DNA from: CAVYXK01 sp963708245
Lineage (GTDB): Bacteria > Pseudomonadota > Alphaproteobacteria > Acetobacterales > Acetobacteraceae
Length of the DNA stretch: 64,000 bases
Reading direction: 5' to 3'
Assembly: GCA_963708245.1 (NCBI GenBank)
Contig: OY970201.1
Coordinates: forward strand, 3,906,001 to 3,970,000
This document shows, piece after piece, positions 1-8,171 of the stretch. Position numbers and translations under genes: made by a program. The stretch's first letter is position 1, and each line of letters opens with the position of its first letter. The notes beneath the pieces were generated by a model. The model saw nothing but the letters and a program-made list of their open reading frames with translations, did no database searches and was not told the origin of the DNA.

Positions 1-9
1 AGGATAGCC

Positions 10-390
10 ATGGAACGCCCGCTATCACCATTCATGTTTCCGACGTGGTACCGCTTTCAGATCACGTCGGCCTTGTCGATCCTGCACCGGCTCACCGGCA
101 TCGGCCTCGCCGTCGGCTCGATCCTGCTCGCCTGGTGGCTCGTCGCGGTGGCGGCGGGCGGCAAGGTCTTCGCAGCGACGCACGCCTTTATCGCCTCACC
201 AATCGGCGTGCTGCTGCTGTTCCTCTGGTCGGTCGCGTTCTTCTACCACCTGTGCAACGGCATCCGGCACCTCGTGTGGGACACTGGCTACGGCTTCGAG
301 CTCCGGCAAGCCTATCTCGGGGGCTATGCCGTGCTCGCTGCGACGGTCGTGCTGACCGTCCTCGCCTGGCTCGCAGTATGGCTGATCTGA
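10..390 (+). CDS. sdhC: Succinate dehydrogenase cytochrome b556 subunit SdhC
   Basis: Membrane anchor of complex II; with SdhD it binds heme b and ubiquinone and anchors the SdhAB head. The 126-residue protein opens with the family's RPLSPF and the SILHRLTGI helix-1 signature. It has three hydrophobic segments (about residues 28-50, 62-82, 102-125) and the heme-ligand region HLCNGIRHLVWD near residue 80. Length is normal for the family. It heads the operon, and the next gene (sdhD) starts 12 bases after its stop. The window begins only nine bases upstream, so the promoter is outside. Identification is secure. That this is an accessory rather than the main sdh copy is only inference from the odd operon downstream. 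Confidence 0.95.
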   Translation: MERPLSPFMFPTWYRFQITSALSILHRLTGIGLAVGSILLAWWLVAVAAGGKVFAATHAFIASPIGVLLLFLWSVAFFYHLCNGIRHLVWDTGYGFELRQAYLGGYAVLAATVVLTVLAWLAVWLI

Positions 391-401
391 AGGAGGTTGC
401 A

Positions 402-818
402 ATGGCAAAGACCCGCTCCCTGTCGGATGCGACCGCACTGCGTGATGAAAACGTGCTGCGGCGCGTGCGTCATCTCGGCAGCGCGCGAGACGGCCTACGG
501 GAATGGCAGTTGCAGCGCAAAACAGCGCTCGCGCTCATTCCTTTGGGGCTCTATTTCGTCGCCTCGATGCTGCGGCTCGCGGTATCGGACCAATTGACCG
601 CAGCACAATGGCTGAGTTCGCCGGTACCGGCGCTGCTGACCATCCTGTTCGTGGTTTCGTTATTTGTGCACGCGGCCATTGGCCTGCGCTCGGTCCTTCT
701 GGACTACGTGCACACGCGCGCCCGACTGGAAGCCGCCGAGCTGCTGGTGCGCGGTGCCGCAATCGTGCTTGCCGGCGCAAGCGTGCTCGCTGTCCTCAAG
801 CTGTTTCTTGGAAGGTAG
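402..818 (+). CDS. sdhD: Succinate dehydrogenase membrane anchor SdhD
   Basis: Second hydrophobic subunit of complex II, 138 residues. I start it at the ATG preceded by a perfect AGGAGG at 391-396. An open frame continues upstream but overlaps sdhC. Three membrane segments are visible (about residues 45-65, 75-100, 112-135). The stretch HAAIGLRSVLLDYVH matches the SdhD helix that carries the quinone/heme-side His and the DY pair. It lies directly between sdhC and sdhA, with a four-base gap before the sdhA ATG. Sequence is divergent, as is usual for SdhD; position and topology decide the call. Confidence 0.9.
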   Translation: MAKTRSLSDATALRDENVLRRVRHLGSARDGLREWQLQRKTALALIPLGLYFVASMLRLAVSDQLTAAQWLSSPVPALLTILFVVSLFVHAAIGLRSVLLDYVHTRARLEAAELLVRGAAIVLAGASVLAVLKLFLGR

Positions 819-822
819 AACA

Positions 823-2617
823 ATGCCCAACAGCTACGACATCATTGACCATTCCTTCGACGTTGTCGTCCTCGGCGCCGGCGGCGCCGGATTGCGCGCG
901 ACGCTCGGCATGGTCGCGGCGGGGCTGAATACCGCCTGCGTCACCAAGGTGTTCCCGACCCGCAGCCACACCGTCGCCGCGCAGGGCGGCATCAGCGCGG
1001 CTCTCGGCAACATGGAAAAGGACGATTGGCGCTGGCACATGTTCGACACGATCCGGGGCTCCGATTGGCTCGGTGACCAGGATGCGATCGAATACATGTG
1101 CCGCGAGGCGATCCCCGCGGTGATCGAGCTCGAGCATTTCGGCGTGCCATTCAGCCGTACAGGCCGAAGGCAAGATTTATCAGCGGCAATTCGGCGGTCA
1201 CACGACCGAGTATGCCAAGGGGGACATGGCGTATCGCGCTTGCGCCGCCGCCGATCGTACCGGCCATGCAATTCTGCACACTCTCTACCAGCAATGCCTT
1301 AGGCATCAGGCGCGTTTCTTCATCGAGTATTTCGCCATCGACTTGCTGATGGATGAGGATGGTGCGTGCCGAGGGCTGCTGGCCTGGTGCCTGGAAGACG
1401 GATCGATCCACCGGTTCCGCGCCAACATGACCGTGATTGCCACCGGCGGGTGCGGAAGGGTGTATCAATCCTGCACCTCGGCGCACACCTGCACCGGCGA
1501 TGGCAACGCCATGGTGCTGCGCGCCGGCCTGCCCTTGCAGGACATGGAATTCATTCAATTCCACCCGACCGGCGTGTATGGCGTGGGCGTTCTGATAACC
1601 GAGGGCGCGCGCGGCGAAGGCGGATACCTGACCAACAGCGCGGGCGAGCGGTTCATGCCGAAGTATGCCCCGCACGAAAAGGACCTCAGCTCACGCGATG
1701 TGGTGAGCCGCGCGGAAGCGATCGAGATCCGTGAGGGCCGCGGTGTCGGCGAGAAGAAAGACCACATCTACCTGCATCTCGAGCATCTGCAGGCGGAGGT
1801 GCTGGATGAGCGCCTGCCCGGCATCGTCGAGACGGCACGCATCTTCGCGGGCGTCGATGCGCACAAGGAGCCGATTCCCGTGATCCCAACGGTGCATTAC
1901 GTCATGGGCGGCATCCCCACCACCATCAGGGCGGAGGTCGTGTCTGCGACCAAGGACGATCCCGACGCGGTGGTGCCGGGCCTGATGTCGATCGGTGAGG
2001 CGGCGTGCGTTTCCGTGCACGGCGCCAATCGTCTCGGAACCAACAGCCTTCTCGACCTCGTTGTGTTCGGCCGCGCGGCGGCGTTGCGGGCAGCGGAGGT
2101 TGTAAAGCCGGGATCGAGGGTGCGCGAGGCGAACGGTCACTCGCAGCAGCGCGCGCTCGACCGGTTCGACAGGATTCGCCACAGCGAAGGCGGCAACAAG
2201 CCGGGCGAAGTCCGCCCGCTGATGCAGGAAGCGATGCAATCGCATTTCAGCGTCTTCCGCCGTGGCGACACCTTGGACGAGGGATTGAAGAAGCTTGAAG
2301 CTCTGCGCGACCCGTTGGAACACGTCACCGTCGATGAGCCTTCGCTGATGTGGAATGTCGCGCTGGTTTCGGCACTGGAGCTCGCCAATCTGGCGGAGCA
2401 AGCGGTGGTCATCGCGCACTCCGCCTGCAACCGCACCGAATCCCGCGGGGCGCACGCGCGGGAGGATTACAAGAAACGCGACGACGAGAATTGGCTGAAG
2501 CACACCTGCGCGTGGAAGGACGAGGACTGGAACGTCCACTTCGCCTACCGCCCGGTTCATCTGCATGCGCTCTCCAACGACGCGCCGAGCTTCCCTCCCG
2601 CAGAACGCACCCACTAG
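823..2617 (+). pseudogene. sdhA: Succinate dehydrogenase flavoprotein SdhA, broken by a +1 frameshift
   Basis: Catalytic flavoprotein of complex II (succinate to fumarate). The first part reads in the frame of 823 and has GAGGAG (residues 18-23) for the FAD dinucleotide and RSHTVAAQGG, with the histidine expected to carry covalent FAD at about residue 49. At 1161-1164 the reading 'aca ggc cga' should be 'aca gcc gaa': one extra G moves the frame. The rest (GKIYQRQFGG, ACAAADRTGH, HPTGVYG, GANRLGTNSLLDLVVFGR) continues in the second frame to the stop at 2617. With the G removed the product is 597 residues, exactly family length, and no other lesion is seen. It is either a recent pseudogene or a base-call error. 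The start ATG lies four bases after sdhD. Confidence 0.9.
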
Positions 2618-2647
2618 GAGATTTCCGGAATACAAAGAGGGTATCTA

Positions 2648-4294
2648 ATGAACGGCGCCGAGCTGCTTGTTGCCGCCCTGGAGAACGAGGGTGTGAAGCG
2701 AATCTTCGGGGTCCCCGGGGAGGAAAATCTCGACATCCTCGAAGCGCTGCGCCGCTCGACGATCAAGTTGGTCGTGACGCGCCATGAACAGGCGGCGGCT
2801 TTCATGGCAGCCACACAGGGTCGGCTGACCGGTGCGGCGGGAGTGTGCCTTTCGACGCTTGGCCCGGGCGCGCTCAATCTGACGACGGGCGCCGCTTATG
2901 CCCTGCTGGGTGCCATGCCGATGGTTATGATAACCGGTCAGAAAGGCATTTTGAGCCGGAGGCAGGCGCGCTTTCAGGTCGTGGACATCGTTTCGACGAT
3001 GACGCCGCTGACCAAGATGGCACATCAGATCGTCAGCCCGGCGACGATTCCCTCGGTCGTGCGGGAGGCTTTCCGGGTCGCGCAGCAGGAGAGACCAGGC
3101 CCAGTCCATCTCGAGGTGCCCGAGGATATAGCGGCAGAAAAAGCACCCGAGATTTCGCCAGTTCCGCCCCACCCGATCCCGCAACCGGTCGCCGATCCTG
3201 CGGCGCTGGATCGGGCGGCCGAATTGATCCTCGAGGCGAAGCGTCCCTTGGTGATGCTGGGTGCGGCCGCGAGCCGTCCGCGCCTGGCGGACGCCCTGTC
3301 CGATTTCGTGAAGCGCCTGCAAATCCCGTTCTTCAACACGCAGATGGGCAAGGGCGCCGTCGCCGGCGGATCCGGGCTCTACATGGGCACCGCTGCGTTA
3401 TCGGAGCGCGACTATGTCCATGATGCGATCGACCGCGCCGACCTGATCGTCACGATCGGCCACGATACAGTGGAGAAGCCGCCGTTCCTAATGGGCCCGG
3501 GCGGACCAAAGGTCCTGCATATTGGCTATCTTCCTGCCACTGTCGAGGAGGTGTATTTCCCGCATGCGGAGCTCATCGGCGATGTCGGTCCGAGTCTCAC
3601 GCTGCTGGCCGACCGTCTCGAAGGCAAGCTGCCGAGGGCGGGCGCGCTGTTGCTACTGCGCGAGCAAATTCTTGCGCACATAAGCGACCGGGCAGAGGAA
3701 AGCCGCTACCCGCTGACGCCTCAGCGCATCGTGCACGATGTGCGCCAGGTGATGCCGGAGGACGGCATCGTCTGCCTTGACAACGGCATGTACAAGATCT
3801 GGTTCGCCCGCAACTACCGTACTCGGATCGCGAACACGCTCCTGCTAGACAACGCGCTGGCGACGATGGGGGCCGGGCTGCCCTCGGCGATCATGGCCGC
3901 GATACTTTATCCGACCCGTCGCGTGCTGGCGATATGCGGTGACGGCGGGTTCATGATGAACTCGCAGGAACTCGAGACGGCTCGGCGTCTCGAGCTAAAC
4001 CTCGTCGCGCTGGTCCTGCGGGACGATGCCTATGGGATGATCCGCTGGAAGCAGGCGGTGGACGGCTTTCCTGATTTTGGTCTGACCTTCGGCAACCCCG
4101 ACTTCGTCGCCTATGCCAAGGCTTACGGCGTAAGAGGCAGCGAAGTGGAAAGCGCCGATGGTCTGGCGCTGGCGCTCGAAGCCGCCTTTGTCGGCGGCGG
4201 GGTGCATGTCGTCACTGTGCCCATCGATTATTCGGAGAACATGCGGGTACTTGTCGACGAGTTGCGCGCCCACGCGTCAAAGGAGTCACGGTAA
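2648..4294 (+). CDS. Acetolactate synthase-like thiamine diphosphate enzyme
   Basis: A 548-residue ThDP enzyme of the acetolactate synthase/pyruvate oxidase superfamily. The N-terminal pyrimidine domain has RIFGVPGEENLDILEAL and the catalytic glutamate context VTRHEQAAAFMA. The central domain follows, and the C-terminal pyrophosphate domain has GDGGFMMNSQE near residue 437. At the end of the GDG...NN metal motif it reads LRDDAYG rather than the usual NN/DN pair, so specificity should not be assumed. AGAGGG lies just upstream of the ATG. It sits between sdhA and sdhB, where sdh operons normally have nothing, and is followed by an aldehyde dehydrogenase stub, its likely former partner. No small regulatory subunit is present, so a catabolic or carboligase role fits better than branched-chain synthesis (inference). 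Confidence 0.8.
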   Translation: MNGAELLVAALENEGVKRIFGVPGEENLDILEALRRSTIKLVVTRHEQAAAFMAATQGRLTGAAGVCLSTLGPGALNLTTGAAYALLGAMPMVMITGQKGILSRRQARFQVVDIVSTMTPLTKMAHQIVSPATIPSVVREAFRVAQQERPGPVHLEVPEDIAAEKAPEISPVPPHPIPQPVADPAALDRAAELILEAKRPLVMLGAAASRPRLADALSDFVKRLQIPFFNTQMGKGAVAGGSGLYMGTAALSERDYVHDAIDRADLIVTIGHDTVEKPPFLMGPGGPKVLHIGYLPATVEEVYFPHAELIGDVGPSLTLLADRLEGKLPRAGALLLLREQILAHISDRAEESRYPLTPQRIVHDVRQVMPEDGIVCLDNGMYKIWFARNYRTRIANTLLLDNALATMGAGLPSAIMAAILYPTRRVLAICGDGGFMMNSQELETARRLELNLVALVLRDDAYGMIRWKQAVDGFPDFGLTFGNPDFVAYAKAYGVRGSEVESADGLALALEAAFVGGGVHVVTVPIDYSENMRVLVDELRAHASKESR

Positions 4295-4297
4295 TGG

Positions 4298-4432
4298 TCA
4301 ACGACCCACACGGCGTTCCGCACCGACTGGATGCCTTTCGCCGGCCGCCGCCAATCGGGCTACGGCATTGGTGGCATTCCCTGGACCATGCGAGAGATGA
4401 CCGAGCAGAAGATGATCGTCTTCAAATCGTGA
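4298..4432 (+). pseudogene. C-terminal remnant of an aldehyde dehydrogenase
   Basis: Reading from 4298, 44 codons encode HTAFRTDWMPFAGRRQSGYG and then GGIPWTMREMTEQKMIVFKS before TGA. This is the extreme C-terminus of NAD(P)-dependent aldehyde dehydrogenases (the WMPFGGRRQSG ... GIPYTM type). The catalytic Cys/Glu domains are absent and the stub abuts the acetolactate-synthase stop, so about 90% of the gene has been deleted. The formal ORF that starts at the overlapping ATG 4294 is in another frame and resembles nothing. The remnant shows that an ALS-aldehyde dehydrogenase pair once lay here. Confidence 0.85.
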
Positions 4433-4485
4433 CGGGAGCAGCGGTGTACCCGAGCTGAGACACCAAAGGCACGAGGAGAGTTCAA

Positions 4486-5265
4486 ATGTCCGAATTTAGT
4501 CTTCCCGCAAACTCGAAGGTTGGCGAAGGCAAGCGCTGGCCGCTGTCAAAGCCAGCCAAGCGGGTCAAGAATTTTCGGATTTACCGCTGGGACCCGGCGA
4601 AGAACGCCAATCCGCAGATGGATACGTTCGAAATCGATCGCGATCACTGCGGGCCGATGGTCCTCGACGCCCTGAACCAGATCAATGACCACATCGACCC
4701 GACACTGGCGTTCCGGCGGTCTTGCCGGGAAGGTGTGTGCGGTTCCTGCGCCATGAACATGGACGGGCATAACGGGCTCGCTTGTCTGACCCCCATTGAC
4801 AGCCTGAAGCAAGGGACGAGCAGGATCACGCCGCTGCCGCATATGCCGGTGTTGAGGGATCTGGTCCCCGACCTCACCGGATTGTACGCGCAGTACGAGC
4901 TGATCGAACCTTGGCTGCAAAGCGACCAACCGCCGCCGGACCGCGAGCGCCGTCAGTCACCGGAAGAGCGCGCCCAGCTCGATGGCTTGTGGGAGTGCAT
5001 CTTGTGCTTCTGCTGCTCGACCTCGTGCCCAAGCTACTGGTGGAACCCGGACCGCTATCTTGGCCCGTCGATCCTGCTGCAGTCCTACCGCTGGATCGCC
5101 GACAGCCGCGATCAGCGTACCGGCGAGCGCCTTGATCGGCTCGAGGACCCGTTCCGACTCTATCGCTGCCACACGATCATGAACTGCACCAGGGCCTGTC
5201 CGAAAGGGCTTAACCCGGCGCGCGCGATCGCCAATACCAAACGAATGATGGCCGAGCGCGCGTGA
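4486..5265 (+). CDS. sdhB: Succinate dehydrogenase iron-sulfur subunit SdhB
   Basis: Electron-transfer subunit of complex II, 259 residues. All three cluster-binding regions are intact: the 2Fe-2S loop CREGVCGSCAMNMDGHNGLAC near residues 80-100, then CILCFCCSTSCP near 175 and CHTIMNCTRACPKG near 230 for the 4Fe-4S and 3Fe-4S clusters. A good GAGGAG lies upstream of the ATG. It is separated from sdhA by 1.9 kb holding the ALS gene and the aldehyde dehydrogenase stub, so the operon order sdhC-D-A-[insert]-B is unusual. It has no lesion, unlike sdhA. Confidence 0.95.
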   Translation: MSEFSLPANSKVGEGKRWPLSKPAKRVKNFRIYRWDPAKNANPQMDTFEIDRDHCGPMVLDALNQINDHIDPTLAFRRSCREGVCGSCAMNMDGHNGLACLTPIDSLKQGTSRITPLPHMPVLRDLVPDLTGLYAQYELIEPWLQSDQPPPDRERRQSPEERAQLDGLWECILCFCCSTSCPSYWWNPDRYLGPSILLQSYRWIADSRDQRTGERLDRLEDPFRLYRCHTIMNCTRACPKGLNPARAIANTKRMMAERA

Positions 5266-5299
5266 ACGGGCTGCAACGGACCAAACAGGGAGGAAACGC

Positions 5300-6043
5300 A
5301 TGCGCATCGGGCTCTTCATCCCCTGCTACATCGATGCCTTCTTTCCCGAGGTCGGCATCGCGACCCTCGAATTGCTGGAGCGGCTCGGTCACGAGGTCGT
5401 GTATCCACGTGACCAGACCTGCTGCGGGCAGCCGATGGCGAATAGCGGGTTCAATGCCGATTGCGCCGATACGGAGGCGCTGTTCGTGCGCAATTTCCCC
5501 GGCTTCGACTATATCGTGGCTCCATCGGGAAGCTGCGTTCATCACGTACGCGATAACTTCGACGCGATCGAACAGACCGACGCAGTGAAGGCGGTCCGCG
5601 CGCATACCTACGAACTGGTCGAGTTCCTCCATGACATCTTGAAGGTCGAGGCGTTTCCGTGGGCCAAGTTTCCGCACCGTGTTGGGCTCCACAATAGCTG
5701 CGGCACGCTGCGCCGGCTTAAGCATGCGACCCCGTCCGAGCTGCACGAGCCTTTCTACTCCAAGCCGATGGATCTGCTTTCGAAGGTTGAGGGAATCGAG
5801 TTCGTCACTCCGGCGCGACCCGACGAATGTTGCGGCTTCGGCGGCACCTTTTCGGTGTTCGAGGAAGTCGTCTCGACCAAGATGGGCTACGACAAAGTCA
5901 GCGATCACGCCCACGCTGGCGCCGAATACATCGTTTCGGCCGACAGCTCTTGCCTGATGCATCAGCAGGGCTGCGCCGAGCGCATCGGGGTGGCTATCAA
6001 GTTTATCCACATCGCCCAGATCCTGAATGGAGCCAGCGCATGA
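5300..6043 (+). CDS. lutA: L-lactate utilisation protein LutA ((Fe-S)-binding)
   Basis: One of three subunits of the LutABC iron-sulfur L-lactate oxidation complex (lactate to pyruvate, cytoplasmic face). The 247-residue protein has two CCG-type cysteine repeats. The first has CCGQPMANSGF near residue 40. The second has NSCGTLR near 130 and DECCGFGGTFSV near 175, ending with SSCLMHQQGC. An AGGAGG-like site (GGGAGG) precedes the ATG. It overlaps lutB by ATGA and lies 34 bases after sdhB, suggesting co-transcription with the sdh block. Length and motifs match the family (YvfV/YkgE). Confidence 0.93.
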   Translation: MRIGLFIPCYIDAFFPEVGIATLELLERLGHEVVYPRDQTCCGQPMANSGFNADCADTEALFVRNFPGFDYIVAPSGSCVHHVRDNFDAIEQTDAVKAVRAHTYELVEFLHDILKVEAFPWAKFPHRVGLHNSCGTLRRLKHATPSELHEPFYSKPMDLLSKVEGIEFVTPARPDECCGFGGTFSVFEEVVSTKMGYDKVSDHAHAGAEYIVSADSSCLMHQQGCAERIGVAIKFIHIAQILNGASA

Positions 6044-7578
6044 GCGACCCTCACACGACACTGCACCCTGAGTTGCTGGCTCCGGACGATCCCGATGCAA
6101 TCGTCCGCGACGGCCGCCGCCTCGATCATGCGGAGGGAACGTCAAAGCCGCTCCGCGCGCCCCCCGAACCGCAGCCACGCGGCGCCAAAATCCACGGCAA
6201 CCGCCCGATTGACCAGGCAGAAGCGGCCGCCCGCTTCATCGCCGCGCCCCAGCATGAGAAAATGCACGATGAGCGGCTGTGGGATCTGCGACAGAAGCGC
6301 GACCGCGAGATGCACGGCATTCCCGAATGGGAGGAACTTCGGTCGCTCGCTTCCGCCATCAAGGAACACGCACTCACTCATCTTGACGAATATCTTGATC
6401 AGTTCGAAGCAAGTGCGCGATCGAACGGCATCCATGTCCATTGGGCGCGCGATGCTGCGGAGCATAACCGGATCGTGCACGGCATCCTCGAAGATCATGG
6501 CGCCAAATCGCTGATCAAAAGCAAGTCGATGCTGACCGAGGAATGCGGCTTTCGGCACTACATGGCTTCGGTCGGGATCGAGGTAATCGAGACCGATCTC
6601 GGCGAGCGTATCCAGCAGCTCGATAACGAAGATCCGAGCCATGTCGTGGTGCCCGCCGTGCATAAGCTCAGGACCGATGTTGCGCAAGTATTCGCAAAAA
6701 CTATCGGCACCGATCCCGATAACAGTGACGTGCACTACCTGGCGGAGGCCCAGCGCGAGGCAAACCGCCCGATGATCCTGGCCGCTGATGCCGGCATGAC
6801 CGGCTGCAATTTCGCCGTTGCCGAAACAGGGAGCGTGGTCGTCTGCACGAACGAAGGCAACGCCGATCTGTCGGCCAATGTGCCGAAGGTACACATCGCC
6901 TCGATCGGCATCGAGAAGATCATCCCGCGCCTCGAGCATCTCGCCGTGTTCGTCCGTCTGCTATCACGCAGTGCGCTGGGCTCGCCAATGACCCAATACA
7001 CGTCGCATTTCCGCGGACCTAGGAAAGGTGGCGAGATGCACTTCGTGCTGGTCGACAACGGCCGCTCGGAGCGTCTCGGTTTGGAGGAGTTCTGGACCTC
7101 GCTCAAATGCATCCGCTGTGGCGCCTGCATGAACACCTGCCCGGTTTATCGGCGCAGCGGAGGGCTGAGCTACGGCGCCACCTATTCCGGGCCGATTGGC
7201 CTCATCATCGATCCGACGTTCAACGCGCGGAAATACAGTAACCTGCCCTTCGCTTCGACACTCAACGGCAGCTGCACCAACGTCTGCCCCGTCAAGATCA
7301 ACATCCATGAGCAGATCTATGCCTGGCGCCGCGAGCTGGTGAAACAGCACGAGGTCCCGTTCGCGAAGAGAGCGGCGATGAAGGCGGCCGGTGAGCTGCT
7401 TTCGCGGCCTGCCGCCTATCGTGCCGCGATTGCTGCAGCCGATTTCGCACTCGCTCATCTGCCGCGTTTCGTGATCTACAACGGCCTCAACGCCTGGGGG
7501 AAGCATCGGGAGGTACCGCATCCGCCCAAGCAGACATTTCATAGCTGGTATCAGGCGAACCGCGGAGGGAAAGAATGA
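6040..7578 (+). CDS. lutB: L-lactate utilisation protein LutB (LUD domain plus ferredoxin)
   Basis: Second LutABC component, 512 residues from the ATG that overlaps the lutA stop. The long N-terminal extension (about 90 residues) is polar and proline-rich. A LUD domain follows (SKSMLTEECG, AVAETGSVVV), then two 4Fe-4S cysteine sets, CIRCGACMNTCPVY near residue 356 and GSCTNVCPVKI near 410, and a C-terminal helical tail. The frame is open much further upstream, but only this start gives the usual translational coupling. LutC starts by a four-base overlap at its end. Confidence 0.93.
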   Translation: MSDPHTTLHPELLAPDDPDAIVRDGRRLDHAEGTSKPLRAPPEPQPRGAKIHGNRPIDQAEAAARFIAAPQHEKMHDERLWDLRQKRDREMHGIPEWEELRSLASAIKEHALTHLDEYLDQFEASARSNGIHVHWARDAAEHNRIVHGILEDHGAKSLIKSKSMLTEECGFRHYMASVGIEVIETDLGERIQQLDNEDPSHVVVPAVHKLRTDVAQVFAKTIGTDPDNSDVHYLAEAQREANRPMILAADAGMTGCNFAVAETGSVVVCTNEGNADLSANVPKVHIASIGIEKIIPRLEHLAVFVRLLSRSALGSPMTQYTSHFRGPRKGGEMHFVLVDNGRSERLGLEEFWTSLKCIRCGACMNTCPVYRRSGGLSYGATYSGPIGLIIDPTFNARKYSNLPFASTLNGSCTNVCPVKINIHEQIYAWRRELVKQHEVPFAKRAAMKAAGELLSRPAAYRAAIAAADFALAHLPRFVIYNGLNAWGKHREVPHPPKQTFHSWYQANRGGKE

Positions 7579-8171
7579 ACAGCCGCGAACACATTCTGGC
7601 TTCGGTCCGCGGAAATCTGCCGCGCGTGGATAGGCCGCTACCCGATGTGCCGCTGTTCGACGACAGGCCACGGCCGCCGCTGCTGTCCATGTTCAAAGAC
7701 AGTCTCCAGCGCATGGGCGGAGCATTTCTCGATCCACCGGCTTCCGGCGATCCATTGATGCCGGTGCGCGAGAAGATCTCGGACGCTAAAATCATCTGCT
7801 CGGTAGTGCCGGAGATCGCGGGCAGCCGCGATATCGCCACTGCAGGCGAGCCGCAGGATCTGGCCGATGTCGATTTTGCAATCGTCCGCGCCTCCTTCGC
7901 CGTCGCCGAGACCGGCTCGGTGCTGCTCAGCGACGGGGATCTGCGGGTCAACGCGCTCGCCTATCTGGCGCAGCACCTGATCGTCCTGCTCGACCCCGCC
8001 GACATTGTCGTCAACTTGCATCACGCCTATCGCCGACCGGAATTCCGCAACAGCCACTATGCGGCCTTCCACACGGGCCCATCGGCAACCGCGGATATCG
8101 AGGGTGTGCTCATCCACGGTGCGCAAGGCGTACGGTCGCTTTCCGTTCTGATTCATAGGAGACAACCATGA
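7575..8171 (+). CDS. lutC: L-lactate utilisation protein LutC
   Basis: Third LutABC subunit, 198 residues, a single LUD domain. It starts with the typical NSREHILASVR and carries FAVAETGSVLLS and the C-terminal GPSATADIEGVLIHGAQGVR motif characteristic of LutC/YkgG. GGAGGG upstream of the ATG serves as ribosome site and lies inside lutB. It overlaps both lutB and the malic enzyme gene by ATGA, so lutABC-maeA is one tightly coupled transcript. Confidence 0.93.
   Translation: MNSREHILASVRGNLPRVDRPLPDVPLFDDRPRPPLLSMFKDSLQRMGGAFLDPPASGDPLMPVREKISDAKIICSVVPEIAGSRDIATAGEPQDLADVDFAIVRASFAVAETGSVLLSDGDLRVNALAYLAQHLIVLLDPADIVVNLHHAYRRPEFRNSHYAAFHTGPSATADIEGVLIHGAQGVRSLSVLIHRRQP

Noticed and set aside
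4294..4458. Short ORF starting at the ATG that overlaps the ALS stop
   Set aside because: Its reading resembles nothing, while the neighbouring frame is a clear aldehyde dehydrogenase C-terminus.
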